DNA of 64,000 bases from Phytophthora colocasiae (GCA_018806915.1 JAGKQI010000105.1:1736001-1800000); one strand, 5' to 3'. Positions 29,642 to 41,634 are shown, numbered from the stretch's first letter. The notes: generated by a model from the letters alone, not told the origin. A program made the numbers and translations.

Positions 29642-30717
29642 AGCTCCCTGTGTCTGCGCGAGACTGGTTTAACCAGCTTCCCAAAAGTGTGTCCCGTGAC
29701 TGGAAAGAGCTGTCTTCAGAGTTCAAGAAACGTTATTGCAAAGCTCGGTCATCGTATTCTGAGAGATACTTCACTATGGCTATGAAAGACTCTGAGACCC
29801 CGCTTGAATTTTTCTACCGACTTAATTCTGCCGCTGGGAAAGCTGACATCGGTTTCCGGAAGTCGTCCAAGCGTCTTGAGAAACATGTACTGCGATTCAT
29901 CACGAAGCTTAAGGATGCACGCCTGAAAACGTCGCTGCAAGGTCAGAGATTTCGACGAATTTCAGATTTGGAATATGCGTTGCAGCAAGATGAAGACGTG
30001 TGGCGAAATGGTGACCACGAGATGACCCCTGCCAAGTCTCGAGATTTCCGGGCTGACAACATTCCGCGAGGACAGGTCAAGCCCAAGCGTGTGCATCGGA
30101 CTTATGTCGCAAGAGATATGGATTCTGAAGACTATGACTCTGAAAACTCTGAAAATCATAAGGAATCTCTGAAATCCAATCAGGATACCAGAGATCAGAC
30201 GGGTGATTCCAGAACTCCAAGTGCGACTTCAGAGTCTACCCGTGATGAAAGTACTGCGCAGGCATCTTCGAACAATTCAAAGACTCCACCAAGTGCAGAT
30301 TGGACGCAGACTCTGACGAATGAGGTATATCGAGTGATGGATAACATGGGATGGCGTCCGCCGCCCCAGTCCCCGTCTGGATCGTCAGGTCAAGGATTCC
30401 ACCAGAGGCGTCATGAGAATAGTGGCTACTGGAACAAGTTCTGTGAAAAATGTCAACGCTCAGGACACTCAGAGGAAGATTGCTGGAGAGACGTCACGGG
30501 TGACCGATGTCAGGAGAAGGGACACCCGAGTCGAATATGTCGGATGCCACCCTGTGAAGTATGTGGAAGAGTGCACCCTGGAAAACCCTGTGAAGATCTG
30601 AAAACTCTGGAAGCACTCAAGCAACTCGCTCGACAAGGCGCACTCAAGGACATGCCGAACCACCTACGGGAGAAACTCCTGGGTGATGAGGCAGACTCTG
30701 GGAAGCCGTTAAACTAA
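29569..30717 (+). CDS. gag: E4 Gag core with three zinc knuckles
   Basis: About 380 codons. The retrotransposon Gag core (ARDWFNQLPKSVSRDWKELS, then FTMAMKDSETPLEFFYRLN) is followed by a Ser/Asp linker and three Cys-rich knuckles: CEKCQRSGHSEEDC, CQEKGHPSRIC and CEVCGRVHPGKPC. It ends SGKPLN-stop at 30717. The same order is found in E5. The true N-terminus lies upstream across an indel, so the codons before about 29600 are only the open part of this frame. Confidence 0.82.
   Translation: MGAVYEYGFSGGWSTKTRIQELKLKLPVSARDWFNQLPKSVSRDWKELSSEFKKRYCKARSSYSERYFTMAMKDSETPLEFFYRLNSAAGKADIGFRKSSKRLEKHVLRFITKLKDARLKTSLQGQRFRRISDLEYALQQDEDVWRNGDHEMTPAKSRDFRADNIPRGQVKPKRVHRTYVARDMDSEDYDSENSENHKESLKSNQDTRDQTGDSRTPSATSESTRDESTAQASSNNSKTPPSADWTQTLTNEVYRVMDNMGWRPPPQSPSGSSGQGFHQRRHENSGYWNKFCEKCQRSGHSEEDCWRDVTGDRCQEKGHPSRICRMPPCEVCGRVHPGKPCEDLKTLEALKQLARQGALKDMPNHLREKLLGDEADSGKPLN
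30708..30717 (+). promoter_or_regulatory. Candidate gag-pol recoding site
   Basis: GTTAAAC immediately before the gag stop TAA, read in gag phase as G TTA AAC, fits the X-XXY-YYZ-like heptamers used for -1 frameshifting. In E4 a -1 shift leads into a frame that is open to the protease without any ATG. E5 has the same GTTAAACTAA at its gag end. Confidence 0.4.
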
Positions 30718-30770
30718 TATGCCCGTCGGATGGGGATCCGAAACGCGCCGGGCATGGCGTTACCCCAGAG

Positions 30771-31931
30771 TTGTGTGTTCTAGTGTGTGTAGGACCAGAG
30801 CTGAGAAAGACTCAAGATAACATTCAACAATGCATGACTACTTTTGCCCAAGAATCGACCATACCTTCTGGAAACTCAGGGAACGAGTTACCTGAGATCG
30901 CCGAAAACACCGACCAGACACCAGACGACACAGTGTCGTTCAGGTTGAAGGATGGCGAGTGTTATGGCTGGTGGGAGGACAACTACCCTGATCGGTCAAA
31001 GAGGGATGTGGTGATGGTGTATGGTGCCGTGAATGACCATCGGACCAAGATTCTCTTGGATACTGGTGCGACCATAAACATTCTGAGTTACGACTTTGCG
31101 CGTAAGCTTGGACTCAGACTTAAGTCGCACAAGCAGACCAAGGTGTCAGGAATGGGTGGTGTTCCAACATATATTGGTGCCAGCGCTGAGATCAAATTGA
31201 CACTTGGGCCAAGAGTGGTATATATTGTGGATGTTTGGGTCGCGAATATCGGTGAAGGAATTGACGTGCTTCTGGGAATGGGTTTTATGTTTGCTGCTGG
31301 AGTGAGAATTAGCGCTCGTGAAGGTCTGGTGTCGTTACCAGACGAGGTAGTGGTGATGATGTGTAATTGGGAACCTGGTGATCACATTGGTCGTAACAGG
31401 TCGGTTAGACCAAGCGAGGCTGTCCTTCTGAGTCCGGGTGAGGAGTTTATTGTCCGAATTGATTATGGCCCAACGAACCCCCAGAGGGAAGTCGTGTGGG
31501 CCGGACGCGGTGATCGCTGGGTTACCCAGCTGATCTATGCGGCTCGATCTTGGCCTGTGGCTGTTCGCGTGGTAAATATCTCTGATAAGAACACGTGGGT
31601 CAATGAACTCTCCGATGTTGCGAGGATCGTGGAATATGGTTTCTTCCCAAGGCATGGACGTTTCGTGCGTCCAGGTTCCGCTGCTTATCGTGACTGGGAG
31701 GTTCTGATTCTGGAAAGCACCCCGTCACCAGAGACTAAGAAACGTATGAGGAGAGAGGCGGAGTTGGAGGCTCTGATGCCACAACCCCCGTGTGTAGATC
31801 GCCCAGACTACCCATGGCCGACTGAAATACTGCAACGTCCAAGGTTTGATAACGCTCGAGTGCAGTTCGTGAAACCAGATTCACCACCGACCGTAAAGCG
31901 AGTGCGCTTCGCCCTGGATGCGTTCACCTAG
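30771..31931 (+). CDS. pol: E4 protease
   Basis: 386 codons; the frame is actually open from 30711 inside gag with no ATG. Retropepsin with KILLDTGATINILSYDFARK (about 31050) and DVLLGMGFM as second motif. A long conserved C-terminal part follows (PQREVVWAGRGDRWVTQLIY), shared with E5, of unknown role. It ends at TAG 31929-31931. The spacer peptide from the gag stop (DGDPKRAG... CVLVCVGP) is conserved with E5, supporting translation through this region. Confidence 0.8.
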   Translation: MCVLVCVGPELRKTQDNIQQCMTTFAQESTIPSGNSGNELPEIAENTDQTPDDTVSFRLKDGECYGWWEDNYPDRSKRDVVMVYGAVNDHRTKILLDTGATINILSYDFARKLGLRLKSHKQTKVSGMGGVPTYIGASAEIKLTLGPRVVYIVDVWVANIGEGIDVLLGMGFMFAAGVRISAREGLVSLPDEVVVMMCNWEPGDHIGRNRSVRPSEAVLLSPGEEFIVRIDYGPTNPQREVVWAGRGDRWVTQLIYAARSWPVAVRVVNISDKNTWVNELSDVARIVEYGFFPRHGRFVRPGSAAYRDWEVLILESTPSPETKKRMRREAELEALMPQPPCVDRPDYPWPTEILQRPRFDNARVQFVKPDSPPTVKRVRFALDAFT

Positions 31932-33961
31932 ACGGAGGATAGTTGTCACGGTGAATCAACGGGAAGTGCGGACATCAGTACAGATACCAGAGAATTGGAA
32001 ACATTCTCTGAAAGTACCTCGCATACAGACCCTGGTGACACCTCCGTTGCTATCGACGACGACGTCCTTGACTCAAAGCCTGAGTATCTCTTAGGTGACC
32101 CTCAGACTCCTGGGTTACCCGCGGATGATTTCGACTTAATGGATGAATCTTGGGATATCCATATTCAGGGGATGCCTGGAACGCCGATGGAAAAGTTACG
32201 AGTGGAATACGAGCGGTGTATGAACGTTTCGAGCGAAGAATTAGACCTGGAGGTGTGTATATGCGAGAAGGCACGGAACTCCTCGCCCAATTACGCGATC
32301 AATTGGTCATGCTACCAGAGCTGGAAGAGTTGACACCAGAGTGTGATATTGATAGCGCCGATGTTGGGGGACCGGGAAAGACGACCCCAGAAATGGAGAA
32401 GAGACTGCGTGATATTCTGAAACGCCACAGGAAGATATTCCTGGGAGACGGCAATGCGGCGCCCGCACCAGCAAGGGGCGTGGTCTGTGATCTGGATGTG
32501 GGAGATGCCAAGCCGGTAGCTCAGCGTCCGAGGACCGTCGCTCCCCATCTCATGCTGAAGGTGTACGAGCTTCTCAAGAAACTTCTGGAAACTGGTTTGA
32601 TCGAGTACTCCGACTCCCCATGGGCATCTCCTATCGTGATCGTTCTAAAGAAGAATGGTGTTGACATAAGAATGTGTATCGACTATCGTATTGTGAATGG
32701 CTTTATTCGCCTATCGCGTTACCCTCTGCCTCTTATTGACGACCTCCTGGTTGGTTTTGAGGCTGCTATGTGGTTCATGAGCCTGGATATGGCTAGCGGT
32801 TTCTGGGCGATCAGGATGACGGAGCGTGCACGACTGATATCGGCTTTCATTTGCCCGTTTGGGCACTTTCAGTGGGTAAGGATGCCGTTTGGTCTGAAAA
32901 ACGCCCCTCTTGTGTATCAGGCTATGTTGGATAATTGCCTGTGGGGATTCGTGAGACTGTCACCAGAAGAAGAAGCTGAAGTTGATGCGGAGGTTCTGGA
33001 ATTTCTGCAACTTCAGCCTCAGAACTCTGAAAAACACCTTTACTCTGAGAATCATACTCCGATTTCAGAGATACCAGCACTCGCAAGTCAGATGACCGTC
33101 TTTCAGAGGAATATTCCCGTCCCCACATGCATGGGCCCAGTCCTGGGGAGGAGTTCATACATCGACGACATCGCACATGGAGCACCGACTTGGGACCAAC
33201 TATGTGACGACTTGAACGCCCTGCTTTTCAGGCTTCGCTATTGGAACATTTCTGTGAGTTTGCCCAAGAGCGAGTTCGGGAAGTTGTCGATACCGTACCT
33301 ATCCCACGAAATCAGTGCCGAGGGTCTGAGGGCAACACCCAAGATCGTCAAAGGAGTTGAAGAACTGCCATTTCCGTCTACGTTGAAGGGAGTTCAGAGT
33401 TTCATGGGAAGCCTCAATTATTACAACAAGTTTATTGAAGATTTAGCGGTGATCGCTGCTACTCTCTATGAGCTGACAGACGAGCAGATTCGTGCTGGAC
33501 GAGACCTGACTCGTGCGAAAGAGGCATTCGAGATTCTGAAACGCAAGATAGTCTCTACTCCACTACTCAGACATCCAGACCGAACCAGACCGTTTGTTGT
33601 CATTCCGCATGCGAACCCTTGGGCTGCTTCGGCAGTTTTGGGACAAGAATATGAGGGAATAATACATCCGGTCCGGTTCACAGGTCGTGTCCTGAATGAC
33701 GCCGAACTCAGGTATCATATCGCTGAGAAGGAGGTGATTGCGATCCTCAGAGTTTTGGAAAACTTCAGAGCTCTGGTGGAGTCAAGTCCGGTGATTGTGG
33801 TCTATACCAGATACTCTGTCCTGAAATGGTTGCTGACATCGAGCTCCACCGACGGCAGAAACGTCAAGTGGGGTCTGAAATTGTCGCAGTGGAATTTGGA
33901 GATTCGCCGGATTCAGCGTGATGAAGACGAACTCCCAGCTATACTCGCATGTGAAGCGTGA
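31932..33961 (+). pseudogene. pol: E4 Pol, reverse transcriptase and first RNase H
   Basis: An acidic linker (31932-32200, frame changes inside) leads to RT: KPVAQRPRTVAPHL, SPWASPIVIVLKKNGVDIRM, SLDMASGFWAIRM and MPFGLKNAPLVYQ. The catalytic SSYIDDIAHG lies at about 33155-33180. About 84 residues separate FGLKNAP from YIDD, against roughly 33 in usual gypsy RTs, so a family-specific insertion of about 50 residues lies in the palm. Thumb and RNase H follow (ADLVIAATLYE-like block, then RPFVVIPHANPWAASAVLG). The frame stops at TGA 33959-33961, where about 400 bp present in E5 are missing. Confidence 0.83.
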
Positions 33962-35957
33962 GTTCAACCAAGCGGCAGATCACCTGACCTCGAAGACTTT
34001 GACCCTTGGGGAGGCCTGGCGAGTACAAGATGAGGATGAACTTATGCACCTGCAACTGGTATCCAAAGTTCATGAGAAACTGATGAAGCCTCGTTCAGTC
34101 CCGAACATGGAAGTTCAAGAGTCAAAGATACCAGACTCTGAAGATCATAATGCGTCACCAGAATCTGAGGATGCTTCTGGTCCGGAATCCGCACCCCTGC
34201 CTCGATCGGTTAGAATATTGGTTGCCGTAACCCGTGCCCAAGCTCCGCTTGATGCTAATCCGCCTGAGGACGATGACGAACGAGAACCTTTGGGGCCTTT
34301 GGAGTTCCAGGCAGAACGCTGGCGACGGATTAAGGCGCATCAGAGCCAGGACCCTTACTTGGTTGAGCTCATGAAGTTTCTGAAGGGCGACGTGGGAGAT
34401 TTACCACGACCCCGAGTCAGGAAGCTTGCCAGAGCTGAGGACTTCGTTCTGGATTCTAGAGATGTACTTTATCGTCTGAGTCGCGCTACTCGAGAGCGGC
34501 CCCGGGACAATGTTGACGAACTCAGACTGGTGGTTCCCAGAGACTTGTATCCAAACTTGTTGCACTATGCTCATGAAGATTACCAAGGTGGACATCAAGG
34601 GATCAGGAGAACCTTTGAGAAGCTGAGTTCGGAGTTTTACTGGTTGGGTATGTATGCCGATGTGGAGAGATTTGTGAAGGAATGCGTGGACTGTGCCAGT
34701 GGTAAGGGGCGACCCCCAAATCCTGGACCGTCACCTGGGAATATCGAGCCTAGCCGGCCGTTTGAGGTGGTATCTATGAATTTCGTGACCCACATGCCGA
34801 AATCAGCACGTGGAAACACATTTCTCTTACTGTTCCAGGATATATTTTCAGGATACGTGATGTGCAAACCGATGAGTGTCACCACTGCTCAGGATGTAGC
34901 AGAGGCCTATGAGGAACGCGTTTTCAGAAACTTCGGAGCTAGCTCTCTGATTCGTCATGATCAAGATCCTCGTTTCATGAGTGAAATGTTCAAGTGTTTC
35001 AGGGAACTTTTGGGTAGCAGACAACGAGCTACTCTAGGGTACCGGCCTCAAGCCAACGGCCAGCAAGAGCGATCAGTACAGACTGTGGTGCGCGCGATTA
35101 AGGCATATATATCTGAAGCTGATCAAAGTGACTGGGATGATCATGCTGAACGTCTGATGTTCGCCCTGAATACGTCATTCGATGCCACCCGTCTGGAAAC
35201 GCCTATCTACCTGGTACATGGTTGGGATGCTCACGGGACGGTGTCCGCCATGCTGGGACCCAAGCCGTCGACGACTCAGGAGCGGACTGCTTACGAGTGG
35301 AGAAGGAAGATGTAACGAGATTATAGTTATGCTCTGGCATGTGCCGAAGAACTCCAGAAGAAGGCAAAACATGATCGGTCTGAAGAACAGACCAGAAAGT
35401 GGAACGAGTTATCAGAGCGTCTGAAGTCAGGTTTCGCTATAGGCGACGCCGTATGGCTCTACATCCCTAAGGTACAAACGGGATTGAGCAGGAAACTGGC
35501 GCACATGTGGCATGGACCCTTCAGGACCGAGGAGATGCTGGACGATTTCAGAGTGCGACTCAAGGTTGAAGATACCGGCTATCGCGTAAACCCCTGGGTG
35601 CACGTGAGCCGCCTGAAGCCCAGAACCCTGTTTCCCAGACGACCAACAGCAGAGCTTCAGATCCCAGAAGATGATGACTTTGACGCCGCCCTGTTACCAG
35701 AAGATAGTTGGGAACCTGATACTGAAAACGACGAGTATGAAGTGGAGAAGATTCTGGATACCCGCTGGAACAAGCGTACCAGGACGTCCAAACGCCTGCG
35801 CGAATATCTGATTAAGTGGAAAGGTTACGATGAAACTGAGTGGTTACCATTATCGAAGTTGAACTGTGGAGCACTGCTTTATGAATTCAACCAGAGTGCA
35901 CGAGCACGAGCTCGTTTTCAGGCGATGCAGGCTGGAGACGATCACCCCAGAGTCTAA
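33918..35957 (+). pseudogene. pol: E4 Pol, integrase and chromodomain
   Basis: Begins with the last residues of a second RNase H (HVKREFNQAADHLTSKTLTL) whose catalytic part is deleted. Integrase: HHCC zinc site (HEDYQGGHQG... CVDCASG), then SMNFVTHMP, in which the first catalytic Asp is Asn (E5 has SMDFVTHLP), HDQDPRF and NGQQERSVQ. TAA at 35313-35315 replaces a Gln in WRRKMQRDY. In the same frame the C-terminal barrel (HMWHGPFRTEEML, VNPWVHVSRLKPR) and a chromodomain (YEVEKILDTRWNKRT, YLIKWKGYDETEWLP) continue to TAA 35957. The enzyme could not be active. Confidence 0.85.
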
Positions 35958-36342
35958 TGACTCTGAGAACACATCTGGAAGTCTGATATCTGAAGAATTT
36001 CAGACTCTGACTTTCAGAGAATAGTAGTCTGAGTGCATATTTTTCAGAGGCCTATTTCTGAAATTCGCGTGCTTGGGTATGTGATCGACCATGTTACTGC
36101 TTATATAAAACGACTGTGTGGATGTGAATATGGAAGTGAGTTTGTGGAGAATTAAGTGCTGAAGGATACGAGGTTATGAACAATGAGATGATGAGAAGAA
36201 GTGTGATTACGTGGAGTGATATTGAAAGATTAAGGGATTAGGGAGCTACACTGAGGCCGGGGATTTACGTCACAAATGCAGACAACTATTTGGCTTCTCA
36301 GGCTGCAGTTTTCCCGTGGATGCCGTGACAGACATCTGAGTT
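35958..36342. other. E4 gap between the convergent pol and antisense ORF ends
   Basis: 385 bp with no open frame of note. CTCTGA words are dense at the left side (35970-36060). The strand ends of pol (35957) and of the antisense ORF (36343) face each other here, so overlapping 3' ends of transcripts are expected. Confidence 0.5.
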
Positions 36343-39300
36343 TCAATAGCGACGGGAGATCGGGTTTTCAGAGCGCTCCGTAGGCGTCAGCAAGTCCTTC
36401 TTGATTTCAGCAGGGACGTACTGGAGCCACTCTTCGTCCACGTTCACCGTGGCCCATTGCATCCGAGCAGGCTCAACAGCATCCAAGTCACCCAGTTGCG
36501 TCTCCAGACTCAGACACTTGGGACCACCGAGCTCCGCGACTCTGGGATCTTGCCAGATCCAGGGACAGGACTTGTCAGGAACCACCCAGATGCCGGGCTC
36601 TGAGAGTATCGACTCTGGGAAGTCCTTGTGCTTCAAGACCTTTCGGATGAGAGCATTGTGTTGACGGATCATAGCCCCTCGACGCATGGCCCGATACTTG
36701 TGAAGCTCCACAGACTTATCGTCAGCCTCGACGTCCATGGTCACCCAATGCGTTCGCTCCCAGAAGGCTTGAGCGTGCTTCTTCATGCTGCGCACGATGT
36801 CTTCCACGTCAGCCAACACCATGGGTCCCAGTTCGTCCCGCTTGTGGAAGTAAAACTCTGAGAATCGGTTGTCGAACATGACTTCCCAAGGGGCGCGCTT
36901 CTTGCGGATGACCGCACAGTACCGCTCAGAGTCCCAGCGCTTTTTGAGGATGGCACATGAGTGCTTGTGTACCTCGTAGTCTGGGAAACCCAATGTCTGG
37001 CCAGTGGTCCTAGTGGAGCTCACTCGCTGTACTCTGATGCCATAGTACAACCAGGAGGATGCCTCACAGTCTGGTGTTTCCACCACCTGGAGCTCCTTGA
37101 CCGTCAGGGAATTGTAGGACTTGGATACCAGACTCCGCGCTTTCCCTGAAGAACCCTTGGACTTTGATCCACTTCCACTGGTGGATTTCGGGCGAGACTT
37201 GGGACTGGTATGGGCCTTTACGGATGCGATACTTCTCTTGGCCTTCTTGGTGGGGATGATAGGTCCATCATCAGAGTCCGAGCCGTCATCAGAGTCCCGG
37301 GGACGCTTGGAACCAGGACGCGGGTGGTCATCAGACTTCCTGTCTCCAGACTTCTTGTCCCCAGACTTCTTGCTCCCAGACTTCTTGACTTGAGACTTCT
37401 TGTCTTCAGACTTGTCGCTCTCGGAATCGCTGTCGTCAGACGCACCGTCCTCAGAGCTCTCGTCGTCGTCTTCGTCTCCAGACTCGACCACACCAGAATC
37501 TTTGTAATCAGGGTCGTCCTTGGGGTCATCGGCAGTGGACTCAACATCACTCTCAGGGTAATTCACGTGACCATCCAGGTCACCCCAGGCCGCAGGCTCA
37601 GTACCAGCCGAGATGTGACGATCCACCACCTCATCAGCCATCTGGTAGTAGACCTCAGGGACATATTTGGCCCAAGGAGTGGAATCCAGACGACGGGAAA
37701 ATACCAGACTCACCAACATCTGGACGTGAACCTGACTGCTAAAGAGACTGTGAGCTTCCTTGTCAGACGCTAACCACTCCATGGCCTTATCATACTTGAT
37801 CCCGGACAGCAGAGCTTGGCGGAGGTCAGGGTGGACTTCTTTCCAGACCACGTCACCAGGGATCCTCTTGTGCACTTCAGACTTTGCCACCTTGGAACCT
37901 GCATTCGCCGAAAGTACCGAGTCTTCAACGGGCTTGTGTCCGGAAGGGCGACGCTGCAAATTCTTGAGGTCCCACTTGAACGGCCGCTTCGGAGATGATT
38001 TCAGGTTTTGAGGCTTTGGAGAGTATGACAGATACCGTGGACTCTCGCTCTTGGACTCCGAGGCTTCAGCACTTGGACGGGTGAGATCCAGAACTCTAGC
38101 GGTCTTCGCAGCCTTCTCAGCAGCCTGACGAGCTCGCTCTTCAGAGAGCCGTTTCTTGAAATCAGGAACGGGCTTTTTCCGCGCATCCAAGGCTGTCACA
38201 CTGATGACAGTCGTCCAGTTATCAGGAACGATAGTGTCCTCTTGATATGACACCAGAAGGTCATGAAGCCGATCCCAATTGCCAGAGATTTCAGAGTTCT
38301 CTTGTAAGAACTCTGAGAACCCCCACGGATCTGTGGGTTGACTTCAGGACGCGACTTCAGAATCGGGACCTGCGCTTGAAGATCGGCGACTTTAGACTTC
38401 AGAGCTTCCTTCTCCGACTTCAGAGCTTCCACTTGGTCCTGGTAGTGAGCCTTCAGATCCTGAATCTCTGAAGCCATGCGTTCTTCTACCACACCGGCGT
38501 CTTGCTGGGCACATTTAAGCTCGTGCTTCCAGTATTGACAGTGGAGTACTCACTCGCGCTTGATTTCTTCACACTCAGAGCGCGCTGCTGCAGCATCGAT
38601 CAAGGCGATACCGTTGTGAGAACCAACGCGTTCCCGAAGGCGGCGATGAGCAGCGGTCATGAGTTTCAAGCATCCAGCTGTCCGAAAAACTTTCTCGGCA
38701 AGTCGAGTGGGGGAGACGTGTGAAACCAGAGATCCCAGTTCCCGGCGAACCTCCACAGACGATGTCAGAGCATCCAGAGTGCGCACGTCTGGAGTCTGAG
38801 CGCACGGAGACACAACTTCGTCTGGATCGAAGCTTGGGATCACCCGCTCCAGCTCCCGGAGGTCTTCGCCAGTGAGTGCCTCGTAACCCACGAGTACACA
38901 GGGGCCACCGTACGCGTTCGCTATGTGACGCCCTCTTCTGAAGTCCTTAGCTCGTGCAGGAGTACTCACCAGAAAAGCACGTCCCTCTAGTTTGACGATG
39001 GGGGCGACATAACTCTGGGGAACATCAGAGTTCCCCAACGCCGTGACTTGGTCTCCGGAAGCCGTCACCAGACCCTGATGAAACAGCCGATCGACCTCTT
39101 CCGTGGACAAAAGCCGTGGGGCACCAAAGGCTCGCGGTCTAACCCACGAGTACACAGGGGCCACCGTACGCGTTCGCTATGTGACGCCCTCTTCTGAAGT
39201 CCTTAGCTCGTGCAGGAGTACTCACCAGAAAGGCTCGTCCCTCTGGTTTGACGATGGGAGCGACATCATTCTGGGGAACATCAGAGTCCCTCAACGCCGT

Positions 39301-39601
39301 AACTTGGTCTCCTGTAGCCGTCACCAGATCCTGATGAAACAGCCGATCGACCTCTTCCGTGGACAAAAGCCGTGGGGCACCAAAGGCTCGCGGTCTGAAG
39401 ACACCAGGAGTTCCCTCAGAGAATTCAGAACGAGATTCCCCACGTGAGATCACCGGTGGCGAGAGATCACCCGAACCGGCCGAGTTCATGTCATCACCAG
39501 GGAGGTCCTCAATCGGACCATCGACCTGTGAACCTGTAGGTTTGGACGCATAGGCTGGGGCGCTAGAGCTGCCACCTGGCGATGTGGCTGAACCAAACAT
39601 C
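36343..39601 (-). pseudogene. E4 antisense ORF (aORF), about 1,000 codons, frameshifted
   Basis: Opposite strand to gag-pol, starting about 350 bp inside the 3' LTR. In reading order: disordered start (about 39600); a conserved block (LSTEEVDRLFHQ, then VEVRRELGSLVSH, 39400-38690); a coiled coil (DQVEALKSEKEALKSKVADL, about 38440-38380); then an intact 636-codon frame (38253-36343). That frame has YDKAMEWLASDKEAHSLF, an acidic/Lys-Ser region with nuclear-signal clusters (GSKRPRDSDD, PTKKAKR), LTVKELQVVETPD and WERTHWVTMD blocks, and EPARMQWATVNVDEEW. Every named block has a counterpart in the E5 aORF. Frame changes and a 256-bp tandem duplication break the N-terminal third. Function unknown; looks nuclear. 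Confidence 0.75.
38885..39396 (-). repeat. 256-bp tandem duplication in the E4 aORF
   Basis: 38885-39140 is repeated head to tail as 39141-39396 with few differences. Because 256 is not a multiple of three, the duplication shifts the aORF frame between copies. Confidence 0.88.
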
Positions 39602-39956
39602 TCCACCCTGCGCTATACTGGCAGTTGCCGAAGCAGGACAAGTGCCTGTGGCGTCGCCTTCCACCTCACTCGCTGAGGCGTTTGAGCTCATGGAAGTGCT
39701 TGTTTCCTCAGTCATGAGCGAAAGGAAGGAGGTTGGAAAATGATCGCCCGTTAGGCGAGTCAAGTTCAAGTTTCTGAGTCTGAGAGAATCAGATTGTGCG
39801 ACGGGACACCAGAGACTCTGAAAACCGGGCAACTGGCAAAGAGTTGCGGCTACACTACGCTCTGAAAACTGTCTATCAGAATGTTTGATAGGCCTGGCCA
39901 TGATACACCGCTTGGAGAAAGTTCCGCACTGATGGATCGTGACCAGGAGGGGCGGT

Positions 39957-41634
39957 TGACATGATGTTATTTCCGATTTTCGAGCGACAGGTGGATATTA
40001 CGTTACGATGTGATTGGTTATACTATGGGTTATAAGCGAAGGGGACTTTGGGACGCGGTCGCACCCGTGCGACATCTGTGGAAGATTGTGGATAAACCTT
40101 CGCCTGACTGTAAAGGTGCCCAAAGGACCAGAAGTGTACTTCAGAGTGTGCACGACTCTGAAGGTCAACTACACTCTGTCTGGTCACCGGACCTTCCCCG
40201 ACGATGAGTGCCTAAGTTCTGGCGGAAAGTCTCTCAGAAGAACGTATCTCTGAGAGACCTCATCCCGTTACCGTCCAGCGCGACGATGGATGGTTCAAGG
40301 ATTCACAATATATACCCGCAGAGACCAAGTATCGCGCGCCGGACGCCGCGCACCCGCGCAACCCTCAAGATCTTCATGTACGTTGAAGCATTAGTGCTCC
40401 GTACTCTGGTTTCGTACTCAAGACTCTGGTATCTCTAACTCTGGTATCTCTAACTCTGAGTGACTAAGACTCTGAAAAGCAATTGATATCAGACTCTGAA
40501 AACCAGGATACCAGACTCTGAAACCACCGAAGATCCAAGACCATACTGAAACCAAGTGAACCAAATTTCAAGTCACGCATTCAAGTGATTACTGACCAGC
40601 ACATCCCCCCGACGTCTCTACCTGTCAACCCATGGAGATCGGCTGCGCAAGACTGCATACTGAGATCAAGTCAAGATATCTTATATATACAAGAACCAAG
40701 TGTACCTGACATATGAAGACTGACTGCTCAAAGGACGCAAAAGGCGACAAGAAGAAGAGAGTTACCAGAGATATATGATAGTTATGAGGAAGATAAACGA
40801 TAAACAGAGTTCAATTTGCTTGCTACTGCACAAGTCCGCTTGAGAGGTATTCAAGCCACTGCGTCATCACGTATGTCGTGTGATCTCCACCAAATTCAAT
40901 CCCCTTAGGTGGAGATCAGGTAACGCAGAGACCTGAAAGGACCCGCCTATTCCATATCCTAGTTGGGTCGTTTGTTTTGTCTCTAGCGGTAGCCCATTTC
41001 ATATTGCTCGTTTGGACAGGCTCTGGAAACTAGACAGTCGTTTTCAGGGTGCAAGGTAGACTGTCATATATATAGCCGATTGTATTGGTTTATATTTTCC
41101 CTCTATACTAGAGGGTGGTGCGCGAACGTAAAGGGATACCAGACATACCAGGTGTCTGGTAGTAAATCCCTAGTTGACCTGGAGTGTTAGCCCACCGTTC
41201 AAGGGCCTAGAAAGAATAAGAACGGCTGTATATATTTGTATATTTTCGAACTCTGTATATTGGTTGTTTATCTCTGAAAGTCAGGTATCTCGGTTCTGGA
41301 TTTGCGATATTCAGACACCGATTTCAGACTTTCTCTGGTATATTAACCTCTTTTCGACCGCCGACTTCCTGGAAACCATCTTGGTTCCCAGAGATTCCGA
41401 CTCCCGAACGCTCCTGGAAGGATTTCCTGAATACCGACACCAGACTCCAAGGGAACCCCAACTTCTCTTCACAGTACATTCTCAGACTCCGGCGAGGGTC
41501 ATATTTCCGAAGACAACGAACCACACGCCAACCTACCGTTGTACGACTTTGAAAACCCCTTTTCAGTAGTCGTATAACTAGGGTTCACTATACGCCCCCT
41601 GCTCCGCGACCAAAGTTTCACCGACTTCGCGACA
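39957..41634 (+). repeat. E4 3' LTR
   Basis: 1,678 bp, about 99% identical to 24708-26405; it lacks 22 bp of the CCACGAGGATACCGCAAGG area and has two extra TA bases in the TATATA run. The purine-rich GACCAGGAGGGGCGG just before it is the polypurine tract. AGTC (41635-41638) follows. Confidence 0.92.

Larger units (their letters stand above)
24708..41634 (+). mobile_element. Giant Ty3/gypsy retrotransposon E4 (nested in E3)
   Basis: 16,927 bp, with LTRs of 1,698 and 1,678 bp at about 99% identity (roughly 14 substitutions, a 22-bp and a 2-bp indel), flanked by AGTC (24704-24707, 41635-41638). Order: LTR, primer-binding site, a coiled-coil ORF, gag with three zinc knuckles, protease, RT/RNase H, integrase, chromodomain, a convergent antisense ORF of about 1,000 codons, polypurine tract, LTR. 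Stops, frameshifts, a deletion of the second RNase H and an integrase active-site change indicate a defective copy. Confidence 0.92.

Noticed and set aside
37121..37773. Plus-strand ORFs under the E4 antisense ORF
   Set aside because: They are shadows of the acidic Ser/Asp/Lys region of the aORF and have repetitive composition only.
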